From Mesostigma viride (taxonomy: Eukaryota; Streptophyta; Mesostigmatophyceae; Mesostigmatales; Mesostigmataceae): a stretch of DNA of 64,000 bases. A program made the position numbers and the translations under genes. Numbering within the stretch: position 1 is the first letter of the stretch; each line of letters starts with the position of its first letter. The stretch spans positions 5,690,277 to 5,754,276 of the forward strand of contig RPFO01000050.1 of the NCBI GenBank assembly GCA_009746045.1, in the 5' to 3' direction. This document shows positions 44,929 to 54,200 of this stretch, in pieces. The notes beneath the pieces were generated by a model. It saw only the letters and a program-made list of their open reading frames with translations. It was not told the DNA's origin and searched no databases.

Positions 44929-45062
44929 GTTCCTCCCGTTAGGCGTTTCCATTGGTCTTATCGTAGTATAGAGCTTTGACATGGCTCTGTATATAGGTTT
45001 ATAGCTGGGCGTTTGCTTTGGTTTGAGTGATTTCACTCTGCTGTAAGTAATTATATTTTTAA
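41033..45062 (+). mobile_element. 4.0-kb non-LTR retrotransposon with RING-H2 finger and restriction-like endonuclease
   Basis: It is inserted in the 184-bp satellite and flanked by a perfect 15-bp direct repeat CATATATAATGACAC (41018-41032 and 45063-45077). The reading frame is open from the first base of the insertion with no ATG before the RING finger, so the copy looks 5'-truncated, as is common for non-LTR elements. The 3' end is TTATATTTTTAA with no long poly(A). Confidence 0.9.
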
Positions 45063-45600
45063 CATATATAATGACACCAAATGAACTCAGTTGGGCGTGG
45101 AACTTTGCATATGTTCTAAACACATCCCATGCAGCATGCCCACAAAGTTTCAGGCTGGTTGGATGACAAATTGGTGACAGATGCTAGCATAAACACCACA
45201 AAAATGCAGTTTTTCAGGGTTTTCCAAGGGTTTCATCACACATTTGCATATATAATGACATCAAATGAACTCAGTTGGACCTGGGACTTGGCACATGTTC
45301 GAAACACATCCCATGCAGCCTGCCCACAAAGCTTCAGGCTGGTTGGATGACAAACTGGTGACAAATGCTAGCATAAATACCACAAAAATGCAGTTTTTCA
45401 TGGTTTTTCAAGGGTTTCATCACACATGTGCATATATAATGACATCAAATGAACTCAGTTGGACCTGGAACTTGGCACATGTTCGAAACACATCCCATGC
45501 AGCCTGCCCACAAAGCTTCAGGCTGGTTGGATGACAAATTGGTGACAGATGCTAGCATAAATACCACAGAAAAAGCAGCTTTCTATTGTTCTTACAAGGG
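45063..45600. repeat. 184-bp satellite, right block
   Basis: Monomers start with CATATATAATGACA at 45063, 45247 and 45431, a spacing of exactly 184 bp. The third is truncated near 45590. Consecutive monomers are about 90% or more alike by eye. 184 is not divisible by 3, so the short frames in it are not conserved as protein. Confidence 0.95.
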
Positions 45601-46040
45601 TTTCATGGCAATCATTCCACCTTGGTGTACAGAAGGTTCCAAACAACACATCATTACATTATGCATCATATTTACAATGCAGGAAGGCATACTTGGGGGC
45701 ACATGCCTATAGTACAATGCATTAATAACACAGCTCTAGCCAGCTAGCTAGCTATATAGTGGCTAATGCCACACCCGGGGGCACGTTCTCACGGCCCTGC
45801 TGCATCCTTTTCCTTTTCTTCTTCTCTGCATCTGACAGGGGCCTGCCCCCCATCTTCTCATCCACCAGCCTGGTGAGCACCCTGACGTTGGTGACTTGCG
45901 TCCGCTACCCTACCCCCATGGCACGCTTGGCCTTACGCTTGGTGAAGGTGGAGGGGTGGGTGCGACAGTTGGTCTGGGTTTTCATCACCCCCTTCCTCCA
46001 GTGCATGCGTGTGCTCCAACGCCTAAGCAGAGAAGCACCC
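45601..46040. other. unassigned sequence inside the LTR element
   Basis: Mixed sequence with short frames only. It separates the satellite from the microsatellite block. Confidence 0.5.
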
Positions 46041-46133
46041 ACCCACACACATACACACACACACACGTCGATCCCTTACCCACCCACCCACACACACATA
46101 CACATGTATCCACCCACCCATGCATACACGTAG

Positions 46134-46203
<70 letters not shown>

Positions 46204-46216
46204 CCGCACGCACGCC

Positions 46217-46248
<32 letters not shown>

Positions 46249-46466
46249 GTCATACATACCCTCCCTCCCTCCCTCCCTCCCTCCCTCCCTCCCTCCCTCC
46301 CTCCCTCCTCCCTCCCTCCCTCCCTCCCTCCCTCCCTCCCTCCCTCCCTCCCTCCCTCCCTCCCTCCCTCCCTCCCTCCCTCCCTCCCTCCCTCCCTCCC
46401 TCCCTCCCTCCCTCCCTCCCTCCCTCCCTCCCTCCCTCCCTCCCTCCCTCCCTCCCCCCCTCCCTC
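46041..46466. repeat. compound microsatellite (CA)n, (CGCA)n, (CCCT)n
   Basis: CA-rich sequence (46041-46120), then (GCAC)n (about 46131-46250), then (CCCT)n (about 46259-46463). Long frames such as SLPP or EGGR repeats on the two strands are artefacts. Confidence 0.97.
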
Positions 46467-47387
46467 ATTCATACACCCGTTCATTCATGCATGCAGCCGC
46501 TCATCATTAACACGCCTCCGTTGGGAAACTCACGGGGTATGAACTATGAAACGGGCGGTAAGAAAGGAAGAAGGAGCCGCCTCCCCAACATGCCGCCCGG
46601 CAAAGGCAGCGATGGGCCGTCCAGGAGGGAAACACTGCGCTTTGCCTTGTACGCCGGGGTGCGCAGGCGACGTGCGGGCACTGTCGCGTGTAAATTTGCC
46701 TGCCTGCCCCAGTCCTTCTCGGAACGCCTCCCCAGAGCATGCCGTCATGGTAAGAGCTCTTTTCGCCCGTCGCCGGAAGCTTAAACCACAAGAATACGCC
46801 GGTTAATGACCAGAAAATGGGGGGTTGTCGACGTTATAAACCAGTAGCTGTGGTTTTTCCCGCACCCCGAGCACACTCCGGACGGGGCCAGCAAGCCCCG
46901 CCCGCAGGATAAACACCGGGCGATGTTGCTACGCCCAAGCGAAGTCATATAGCTGCAAGAAAAGACGTAAAAGCGATTAAAAGCACGACATGCAGTGTTG
47001 CCCCTGTCAGCGCTCCTATAGTTCTCACTTTTTCGCGGAAGGGGCGTAAAAATCGGAAACGCAAAATTAAGGGAAATCCTACGCTGGGTTTCTTTGAAAT
47101 GATGTAAGGAACTGGTAGAACGTGTTCGCTTCCACCGTCAAGTAGTTTGGGCAACGAGACCTTACCTTAAAGATGCACGGGGCTGGTCGGACGGCGAGCA
47201 AAAACTGCGCCAACTGCGTGCTTGTCCTCGTTCACACCCAATACAGCAGCGTTTCGCGAGTTTTTTTGTGAATATTATTTTTCCCTATGACAATGCCGTT
47301 CGAACAAGCGAAATCCGGTACACAATGGCTTCGTATTCCGTGAGCAATAAATTTTCAGCTACCATAGCCGTGCACACCGAATTTCAG
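46467..47387. other. unassigned sequence between microsatellite and integrase
   Basis: No protein match seen. Near 47370-47432 a ~30-bp unit (CGCACCGAATTTC-GTCAAC) occurs twice in a row, and the integrase frame ends within it. Confidence 0.45.
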
Positions 47388-48959
47388 TCAACATTGCACG
47401 CGCGCACCGAATTTCGTCAACTTTCGTGCGGGAATTACCGGGGAACCTACCGGCGCTGCGCCGGATTGATGTGTAGGCCTGGTGTCGGGCCGTTCCGGAG
47501 GTGCAGCCTGTCCGCCTGCTTGCCCAACCACCGTATGTGAAGGTACCCCAGGGGCCGGGCCAGGGTCACCCTGAGGGCTCGATACAGCTGTAGCACCCTG
47601 ATCAGGAAGTTCCACGTCACCCCCGCCTTGTACACCAACGGGCACCTGGAAGAGGTCTCCTTGATTACCTCCCCGGGGACGGATCTTTGACCAGGACAGA
47701 CGGTGCACTGCTTGGGAGCCATCAATGGCCACCCAGCACTTATGGCCAGCGGCTTCTACTCGGGTCACCACCCCATCATGCCAGCTGCCACGTTTCCCTG
47801 GAAAGCTTGGTTCCTTCCACACAACAACCTGTTGTCCAACGTTAGGTTCTAGGACACTCCAGCCCTTGTCTTTCTGCCTCAGCTTGAGGAACTTGGCCTC
47901 TAGCTTCTCCTTCCATGCCTGCTCAGCATCAGCTGGCAGCATCCTGGTATGCAGCATAAGAGGATTGATGGCAATGTCACCAAAGAACATGGGAGTCCTG
48001 AGGTTCAGCCTATCCTCCACAGAACGTAGCCATGCAGATGTCACAATGGCAGATGACGTCCTTGGAATCCTCTCCACCAGCAGCACAGTCTTGATCTCTT
48101 GGATGGCTCTCTCCACCACCCCTTGCTGGCCGTGGCTCTCCCTGGGTGTAATCAGCAACTCTGGAAACTCTGGCAGGTTCTCACAGCACTCAAACTGAAT
48201 GTCACACTGCAACAACTCCAACCCAGGGTACCTGCTCCTTGTCAACTTCAGAGCAGCAATTAATGTAGGCTTCTCCATGTCAGGCAGGATCTCTAGGGTC
48301 TTGTACTTGGTATATCTGTCCACTGCCACCAGCAGCTTCAAACCCCTGATTCTCTGAATATCTACCTGCACATGGCCTGGCTGCAAAATAGGAGTCCTGG
48401 CATGAGACTGCTTGGGCTTTCTAGCAACTAGCCTGCACTTGCAAGCTTGAGCAACCTGTTGGCAGATGGAGTACAACTCACTTCCTCCCAGCCGTCTAGC
48501 AACTTGCAAAGACTGAGCTGCATGGCCAAACATGGTATGCAACCTTGAGGCAATGTCATACAAGAGAGAAAATCTTTTATTGTCATTATTAGCACTCAAG
48601 GTATGTACAGATCCCTTATGTACAGGAGGCACCAGGGTCGTGCCTGTCAGACTGTCTCCAGCCCTATCCTCATCCTGACCATCCTGTGCCAGTCCTGCAC
48701 GGTCAGAATGCTTCTGAGATCCACCTGGGTCCACATCACCAGGTCCTACCTCAGGCTCAGCACCGCCATGGCGGGCACGTTGGCGAGTAACCACTGCAGC
48801 TACAGCTGGCATACTCTCTGTGGTAACCAAGCTTGCCCCATCGTGTCCAATAGGCTCTGTCACTAGAGCATGGGGCTGCCCCTCACTGCCGTCACTAGCA
48901 GCTACATTACACACCCCTGGGGGCACCCTCCAGGGTTCAGGGATGTGTGCAGGCTCAAG
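47388..48959 (-). CDS. retrotransposon integrase
   Basis: The frame follows the Gag frame directly, separated by one in-frame TGA (48960-48962); the first ATG-like codon is a GTG. A zinc-binding region (RLHTMFGHAAQSL, then CQQVAQACKC) is followed by the DDE catalytic core: HVQVDIQRIRGLKLLVAVDR, LLQCDIQFE and SHGQQGVVERAIQEIK. A C-terminal beta-rich part (VGQQVVVWKEPSFPGKRGSWH) resembles integrase DNA-binding tails. Known role: insertion of the cDNA into the genome with the 5-bp duplication seen at this locus. The last ~90 residues are Pro/Gly/Gln-rich. Confidence 0.85.
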   Translation of the reverse strand, partial: LEPAHIPEPWRVPPGVCNVAASDGSEGQPHALVTEPIGHDGASLVTTESMPAVAAVVTRQRARHGGAEPEVGPGDVDPGGSQKHSDRAGLAQDGQDEDRAGDSLTGTTLVPPVHKGSVHTLSANNDNKRFSLLYDIASRLHTMFGHAAQSLQVARRLGGSELYSICQQVAQACKCRLVARKPKQSHARTPILQPGHVQVDIQRIRGLKLLVAVDRYTKYKTLEILPDMEKPTLIAALKLTRSRYPGLELLQCDIQFECCENLPEFPELLITPRESHGQQGVVERAIQEIKTVLLVERIPRTSSAIVTSAWLRSVEDRLNLRTPMFFGDIAINPLMLHTRMLPADAEQAWKEKLEAKFLKLRQKDKGWSVLEPNVGQQVVVWKEPSFPGKRGSWHDGVVTRVEAAGHKCWVAIDGSQAVHRLSWSKIRPRGGNQGDLFQVPVGVQGGGDVELPDQGATAVSSPQGDPGPAPGVPSHTVVGQAGGQAAPPERPDTRPTHQSGAAPVGSPVIPARKLTKFGARVQC

Positions 48960-49736
48960 TCAATGATCAGCAGCCTTGCCCTTGCCCTTATCCTGGGATG
49001 GACCAGCCTTGTCCTTGCTGCCACCCTGAGCTGGCTTGCTCTGACCTTCCTGCCTCAGGTACGAGGGACACTCATTCCTGAAGTGACCCTTCCCTTGGCA
49101 GAAATAACATTCCACCTGACTGATGTCCCGTGAGGTCCCACTGCTGGGCCCAGCCTTGGGAGGACCACCCACCCTCTTGAAGTCAAACTGGGACTGTGGA
49201 TGTCCCGACTTCGGCGGTGTCCCCCGTCCAGCCCTTCTGTCACGCCCCCTCCTGGACCTTCCTCGACCCCTTGAAGAGGTCTCAGGCCCTCTCGAGGACG
49301 CTGGGCCCCCGTGGCCCGATCCCCTCATGGACTTAACCGCAGGTTCAGCGGCCTCCTCGTCCCCTTGACGAGGGCGCTTACCACCTACGTACTTGCCGCT
49401 GAAACACTCATACAACTGGTCCGTCATGGCTGCCCAGCCATGGACCTGTCGCATGTGGATGGTCACATTATCCATGGTGACCGGATCCAGCTGCAGCGAC
49501 TTGAGAAAGTCGCCCATGGCCATCCGATCTGCAACGAAGAATCCCTTGGCCATGGCGTCCTCCCTCAGCTTGACGAAGTCTTCAAAGGCGTGGACCACTA
49601 GCTGCCCCTTGATGGGCTTGTAGTCCAGGTATTCTTGCTTCAGGTGGGACCCATCTATGGTCCTCTTGTCACTCAGGAACACCCTGAGTCGCGTCATAAA
49701 CGCCGCCCAGGTGTCCCCGCCGTGTGTCGCTCCCGA
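48960..49736 (-). CDS. Gag, C-terminal part with zinc knuckle
   Basis: Continues Gag after a frame change near 49735 (HGGDTWAAFMTRLRVFL). It contains a capsid-like helical region, a basic Ser/Arg/Gly stretch and one CCHC knuckle, CYFCQGKGHFRNEC. It ends with GKGKAADH and TGA, after which the same frame runs into integrase. Known role: RNA-binding particle protein. Confidence 0.8.
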   Translation of the reverse strand, partial: SGATHGGDTWAAFMTRLRVFLSDKRTIDGSHLKQEYLDYKPIKGQLVVHAFEDFVKLREDAMAKGFFVADRMAMGDFLKSLQLDPVTMDNVTIHMRQVHGWAAMTDQLYECFSGKYVGGKRPRQGDEEAAEPAVKSMRGSGHGGPASSRGPETSSRGRGRSRRGRDRRAGRGTPPKSGHPQSQFDFKRVGGPPKAGPSSGTSRDISQVECYFCQGKGHFRNECPSYLRQEGQSKPAQGGSKDKAGPSQDKGKGKAADH

Positions 49737-50146
49737 ACAAACTTGAACAGCCGCCTCGCCGACTGCCTTATGTAGGCACTAGACGCCAGGATGCGAAGCT
49801 TGTCACCGGTGTAGATGTCCGTGTACAAGTTCATGTCCTCTAACATCCTCTCAGCGTCCCGGGGCTGCCAATTGTCCTTGATGGACTGAAACTGGCCTAG
49901 CACCGCGTACCCCTCAGCCACGGTCGGTCGCTTAGGTGCCGCTTGATCTGCAGCTGGCGCGTTCTGACCGCCCTGAGATCCTTGGCTCTGATCATCTGGC
50001 AGCGCAGCCTGGTCTCCCAGCGCCTGGCCGTCACCGCGTCCATCGCGTCCACCGCGTCCATCGCGTCCATCGCGTCCATCCATCCCAGCGCCGCGCCGCG
50101 CAAAGCCCATAAGGCGCGCTTGTTGGTCAATAGCTCCCTCACTCAT
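49694..50146 (-). CDS. Gag, N-terminal part
   Basis: ATG at 50146. It begins with a D-G-R/G repeat (GMDGRDGRDGRGGRDGRGDG), a Gln/Ala-rich stretch, then a helical region typical of Copia capsids (QSIKDNWQPRDAERMLEDM, SAYIRQSARRLFKFVRE). The frame is lost near 49735 and continues in the overlapping downstream Gag frame. Confidence 0.75.
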   Translation of the reverse strand: MSEGAIDQQARLMGFARRGAGMDGRDGRDGRGGRDGRGDGQALGDQAALPDDQSQGSQGGQNAPAADQAAPKRPTVAEGYAVLGQFQSIKDNWQPRDAERMLEDMNLYTDIYTGDKLRILASSAYIRQSARRLFKFVRERHTAGTPGRRL

Positions 50147-50560
50147 GATGGCCTCTGTTCAGATCTGCTACAGCCAGCCAAGTGGCCAAGCAGCAATTAA
50201 AGCAATATAAGCTACTGAACAAGAAAGGAAAATGCCAAGTGTTACCACTCAGTCAAGACCACCACGGTCGCCCGCAGGCGCGTCCTGGTTCTCCTTGTCG
50301 CTGTCGCTGTCGCTGTCGCTCACACAATCAGCTCTGGCACCCTGCTACCCGCTGCGCCGTCGTCGACCCGCTGTCGGCCCGCGATGACAGAATCGTCACC
50401 GTTAGTATAGTAGACAGGTGACAACCCGTCGTTGGCACCCCGCGGATTGTATCTTGGCACCTCGTGGTCGCCAAGCGCCTCGTCGCCTAGCCCAGCGACG
50501 CCCACTGCTCCCACCTCAAGGTCACTATCGTACCAAGAGGGGCAAACTCTTCCCAACGCG

Positions 50561-51166
50561 TCACACGAACGCGAAGGGGTTGGGGCAGTTCCTGAAAAGG
50601 AACCCTTGCTCGCTCCGGAAACCTGCCGACTCGTGCCGCACGCTGTCCTCCGGTGATGGCTTCCGCTGCCGCCCGACCTCTGCAAGCCGCCTGTAGTGCT
50701 CCGCTCCGCGTCGTTCACGTCGAACTGGTCCCGCTGCAACACCCTCGTCGCCGATTACGCCTGCGAAAGTACGTGGTACACCCGCACCCGCTGCTGCCGG
50801 CACGAACTCGTGTCGCACTGCACCAGCTGCCTCCGCAGCCTCTCCTCGCCTAGCCGCCAACTCCGCACGCACCCGCTCAGCTAATGCTGTAATCACCGTC
50901 TGGATGCCGACCAAACCGTGAAGCTCTTGCTCGATGTCGTCGATGCTCCGGTGCTCCGGAATGACGATGGTTTGGACGTGCCGCAGAATTCGCTCCCAAT
51001 CCTCGACCTGGTCGTCGACGAATTGCACGAAGCTGCGATTAACAGGTGGACGATCTGCAAGCAATAAAGATAAATCTCGAACGACACGACGCAATTCAGG
51101 CGAAATTGAACCCCCAGCAGACTGCCGAAACCGGAAATTCTGCTGCCGTTGTTCTTCCTGCACCAT
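50561..51166 (-). CDS. leader ORF between 5' LTR and Gag
   Basis: A 201-codon frame with ATG at 51166, about 90 bp inside the 5' LTR. The first ~100 residues look helical (SPELRRVVRDLSLLLADR, DDIEQELHGLVGIQTVITAL); the rest is Arg/Ala/Gly-rich. I do not recognise it. It may be an extra Gag-like ORF. Confidence 0.45.
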   Translation of the reverse strand: MVQEEQRQQNFRFRQSAGGSISPELRRVVRDLSLLLADRPPVNRSFVQFVDDQVEDWERILRHVQTIVIPEHRSIDDIEQELHGLVGIQTVITALAERVRAELAARRGEAAEAAGAVRHEFVPAAAGAGVPRTFAGVIGDEGVAAGPVRRERRGAEHYRRLAEVGRQRKPSPEDSVRHESAGFRSEQGFLFRNCPNPFAFV

Positions 51167-51257
51167 TCACCACCGGACGAGCTTCTCGCGTCGTCAACGC
51201 TGCACACCGCAACCAGCAACGACCCTCCTGGCCGTTCCGTGAGACTGTTGTAATTTG

Positions 51258-51953
51258 AGTTAACGTTCTTATGAAACGCAATGTGAAGGATATGGTTGCA
51301 ATGCAGCAATGTGTGAATATGGTTGGAAACGGAGCTTTGTTAAAATTGGATAATGTTACAGCGCTCACACACTTGAGGCTTGTACACGCGTTTGCCAAGT
51401 CAAGGCAACACACGTGAGGCGGGCTCGCAAGAGATGCCCAATTGGCACTGGCCTATTCTTTATATACTTGTGCACTGTGCTTGCTAGTCCTGAGCAGCCT
51501 AGGAGGCCTGCTCAGTAATAACACTCCCGGTACAGTATTCACTACCTGTACAGCGCCCAGTTCCTATACAGTAGGTCTGCCATACAGGCACAGTGACCAC
51601 AGAGCACAGTCCACAGTGACTATTGCATCTGCACCTAGAAGTCCAGGACTAAGCCTGCGGTACCAACAGACCACAGGTTAAGGTTCCTATTTCCTGCGTA
51701 CGACGTATTAATCCAATACCGTCGTAGGTTCAGCACCTAATTCCTGTCAGCCCAGGAATTACTGTCGACCCCATATGTCGTCGGCAAATATTCACGTCCG
51801 ACTTAGAAGAACAGCCGGCTCGCGCTCGCGCGCGACCGGGAAGTCGGAACGCCATAACTTTCTTGATACTTGTCGGAATGAACTCGTTCCGGTGCCGCTG
51901 GAATCGCAGAGAAATGCCGAATCAGGATCACGCCAATGCGCTTGGCGTTAACT
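51258..51953 (-). repeat. 5' LTR with TATA box
   Basis: 696 bp and the upstream LTR for minus-strand transcription. A TATA-like TATATAAAG on the minus strand lies at about 51453-51470, so transcription would start in the right third of the LTR. I could not match the adjoining sequence to a common tRNA primer-binding site. Confidence 0.92.
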
Positions 51954-51958
51954 ACTCC

Positions 51959-53006
51959 TGCGCATTCCTGTGGGGAAAATGTTGACCGGTAGGGGGCCTA
52001 CCAGGCAAAATTTTTCCCGCAGGAATGCGGAAATACCCGTTGGGAAAAGGACTGGAACGGTTACAGGAGGAAATCAGGTAATGGATTCTATGTGTAACCT
52101 CCGTCGGCGCGGGCCAGCCCCCCAATTTTTCCCAACCGGACCCGAATTTGGCCCGACCTGTGGACCAGGCCTAAGCCCTAAGGTTTTCCACAAGGGATTA
52201 ACAAAAGATCTGTGAACATCAAGAAACTAGGAAGAAAGGAACGTGGTTTCAGACAATGATCCCACCGCCCACAAAATAGCGACTCCAATAGAACTGCGCA
52301 ACCACTTCCCCACATGAAGGAAAGAGGGTCAGGTCAGCCTCATGCAGGTACTACGCACACTGGGTACCATGCATGGGCTAGTGTGACACTTAACGTCACT
52401 GAGTCTATTATCCACGTCCACAAACAGCTTAGTAGTGTTTGCGGCCGGGGCCGGCGTCTGACAGTGTTCTGACACAGTCTCATGCGCTGCCATGCAGTCT
52501 TACATTGAGACTCAGGCACAATCTGCACATTGCTGCCGCATGGCCGGCTTAGATAATTATTATTCCTCCCAAGCTGGGAGGCATCATTGTAAGTACTCAA
52601 CCACTCGATTGCTTCATATATTCATCAGAGAGCCATAATTTTTAATGTCCACGTCTACACATATCCACCTCCATTCATTGCCATCATCCTGAATGACTCA
52701 ACAAACGCGGATAAGATGACAGCAGGCTCGAGCTACAATGGTCCAGATCCTTGCAGATTACTGGCCTCAGCGCGCTGGTTGTCTGGGTTTGATATCTTAA
52801 TCAGAATTAGTTAAGTGAATTATATTGAATAAATATTTACTATAATTATAGAAGCTTTAATAGTTCAAAGGCAAATATAAATATTCATGTTGACAACTAC
52901 TATCGTAAGCATTATTAAGAGCGCAGGCGCAGGCTGGGGTTGTCATGCAGATCAAGTGAACGGTATAGGCAAATGCAACTGAGGGGGGGATATTTCATCA
53001 TCACAC
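51959..53006 (-). other. intron 1 of the NRPS-like gene, 5' part (left arm)
   Basis: Matches about 57734-58775 of the right arm in reverse. It includes a diverged copy of the dispersed repeat (52630-52790) and an AT-rich stretch (52800-52900). It has inverted GGGAAAAATTTTGCC-type sequences near the LTR insertion site. No exon seen. Confidence 0.6.
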
Positions 53007-53679
53007 CTGAGATGCCAAGCTTCTCACACGCGACCGTCACCCTCGCCTTGCACGGGCTTGATGGCGTGAGGATGACCAGCCTCGGTGCGCTGCTGCGCAG
53101 GTAGAAATCCAGCTCGTTCGCTGTCAGCATCGGGTTGAGCAGCACGTTCACGGCGCGCGCAAACGAAACCCCATAGAAGGTGGGGACAAACTCGGCCACA
53201 TTCTCCATGATGAGGGCCACGCGGATGCCCGGCTCAGTGAAGCCCGCGAGCGCCAGCAAGCCCCCCAGGGTGTTGGCCAGGTGCATCATCTCCCCTCGAT
53301 TGATGGTTTATATGACCGCCACCTGAGGATTAAATTTGCTTGCTTCCTTCATGCCCGGAAGGGAGGAGCCGGTTGATCCTTTGCATGACGTGTCACTAAG
53401 GCCCACTTTCCTGCCAGGTATGATGAGGTACGGCAACGATGGGTCCAAGGGAGTTGGCAGAAATGCCGGCGCGATGCCAGGGTCCCGCATGCCAGGGTCC
53501 CGCATGCGCATATCAGTTGCACCCCCGGCATCAGCTGGACGCTCTGAGGGCGCCGGCGCTGGCCTCGCCGCCAGTGGAGAGCAGGGCACGAGCGGGGGGG
53601 CATACACGGGAAGATTATCCAGGTACGGCCTTGCCCCGCACGGGAAAGCTGCCTGCAGCGTCATTGGTGGCAGTACCAT
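53007..53679 (-). pseudogene. NRPS-like gene, exon 1 (left copy, with in-frame stop)
   Basis: ATG at 53679 and donor CTCAG|GTGTGA at 53007/53006. It encodes a Pro/Ala-rich N-terminus with two copies of MRDPG, then the first part of an acyl-activating domain: GIRVALIMENVAEFVPTFYG and VNVLLNPMLTANELDFYLR. A TAA codon at 53308-53310 interrupts the frame: the left copy reads GTC ATA TAA ACC where the right copy reads GTC ATG ACC. The frame resumes after it, so translation could restart at MMHLANT (53286-53291) and would still give most of the domain. Exon 1 is separated from exon 2 by ~23 kb. Confidence 0.8.
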
Positions 53680-54200
53680 TTTCCGCTGAAATCGGCCTCG
53701 ATCCGCTTTGTATGTAGTAGAGAGCTGATCAATCGTCGATGGAAAGGGAGGCCGGATCAGCTCGAAGTTACAGGAATAAGAAACGAAGGAAGCCGGACTA
53801 GCTAGGCCGATCGACGAAGATTATATATATATATATCATGCGGGGCTGAATAGCTTTGATTAGTTCGACCGGCCGCCGGCCGCCGGCCCGGCGCTAGTTG
53901 TATGGTATCATGAATACACTAATTAACCGAAAATGCGCGCGCGTGCTCGATCATCGAGTCGGTCGAATATTGAACTTCAAGAATATTTTATGAATGCTTG
54001 CGCGCGCGCAACTTAATGTCTGTCGACGATCGACGACACTGCATTAACGTCTCGCAATGCATGCGCAGTCATGATATCGATGGCATGACTAATATCATGA
54101 CATGGCCAGCTTAATCGTCTGCGTAGCTGCGAAAGCAAAGTCCGCAGCCTAGTGTGATAAAGCTGCTGGCCTGCAGAATGCAGATCATCATCGAACATAT
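53680..54200. promoter_or_regulatory. upstream region shared by both duplicated genes
   Basis: About 480-520 bp upstream of exon 1, matched in reverse at 56557-57048. It contains (TA)n at about 53822-53836, a CCGGCCGCCGGCCGCCGGCC palindromic block and GCGCGCGCGT runs. No specific promoter element can be assigned; the promoter role is inferred from position. Confidence 0.4.

Larger units (their letters stand above)
37064..51953 (-). mobile_element. 14.9-kb Copia-type LTR retrotransposon
   Basis: Two direct 696-bp LTRs (37064-37759 and 51258-51953) begin AGTTAAC and end GTTAACT, and differ by one substitution as far as I can read. The 5-bp sequence ACTCC flanks the element at 37059-37063 and 51954-51958 and occurs once at the empty site in the right arm. 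All element ORFs run on the minus strand. A purine tract (complement of 37760-37778) adjoins the 3' LTR. Internal order on the coding strand: leader ORF, Gag, integrase, a ~6.7-kb block of satellite and nested elements, protease, reverse transcriptase, RNase H. The RT and RNase H are Copia-like. Confidence 0.93.
28172..54200. repeat. left arm of large inverted duplication (with insertions)
   Basis: Reading from 54.20 kb down to 28.17 kb gives the same sequence as reading from 56.56 kb up to 62.25 kb, apart from three insertions in this arm (about 30664-32954, 33421-36274 and 37064-51958). The shared unit holds the promoter region, exon 1, intron 1, exon 2 and part of intron 2 of the NRPS-like gene. 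Subtracting the insertions leaves about 5.7-6.0 kb, matching the other arm. Confidence 0.9.

Noticed and set aside
45129-45712. Short ORFs in the 184-bp satellite
   Set aside because: The period is not a multiple of 3, and each ORF ends when it crosses into the next monomer.
46023-46510. ORFs with EGGR, SLPP or CVRA repeats
   Set aside because: Translations of (CCCT)n and (CGCA)n microsatellites.
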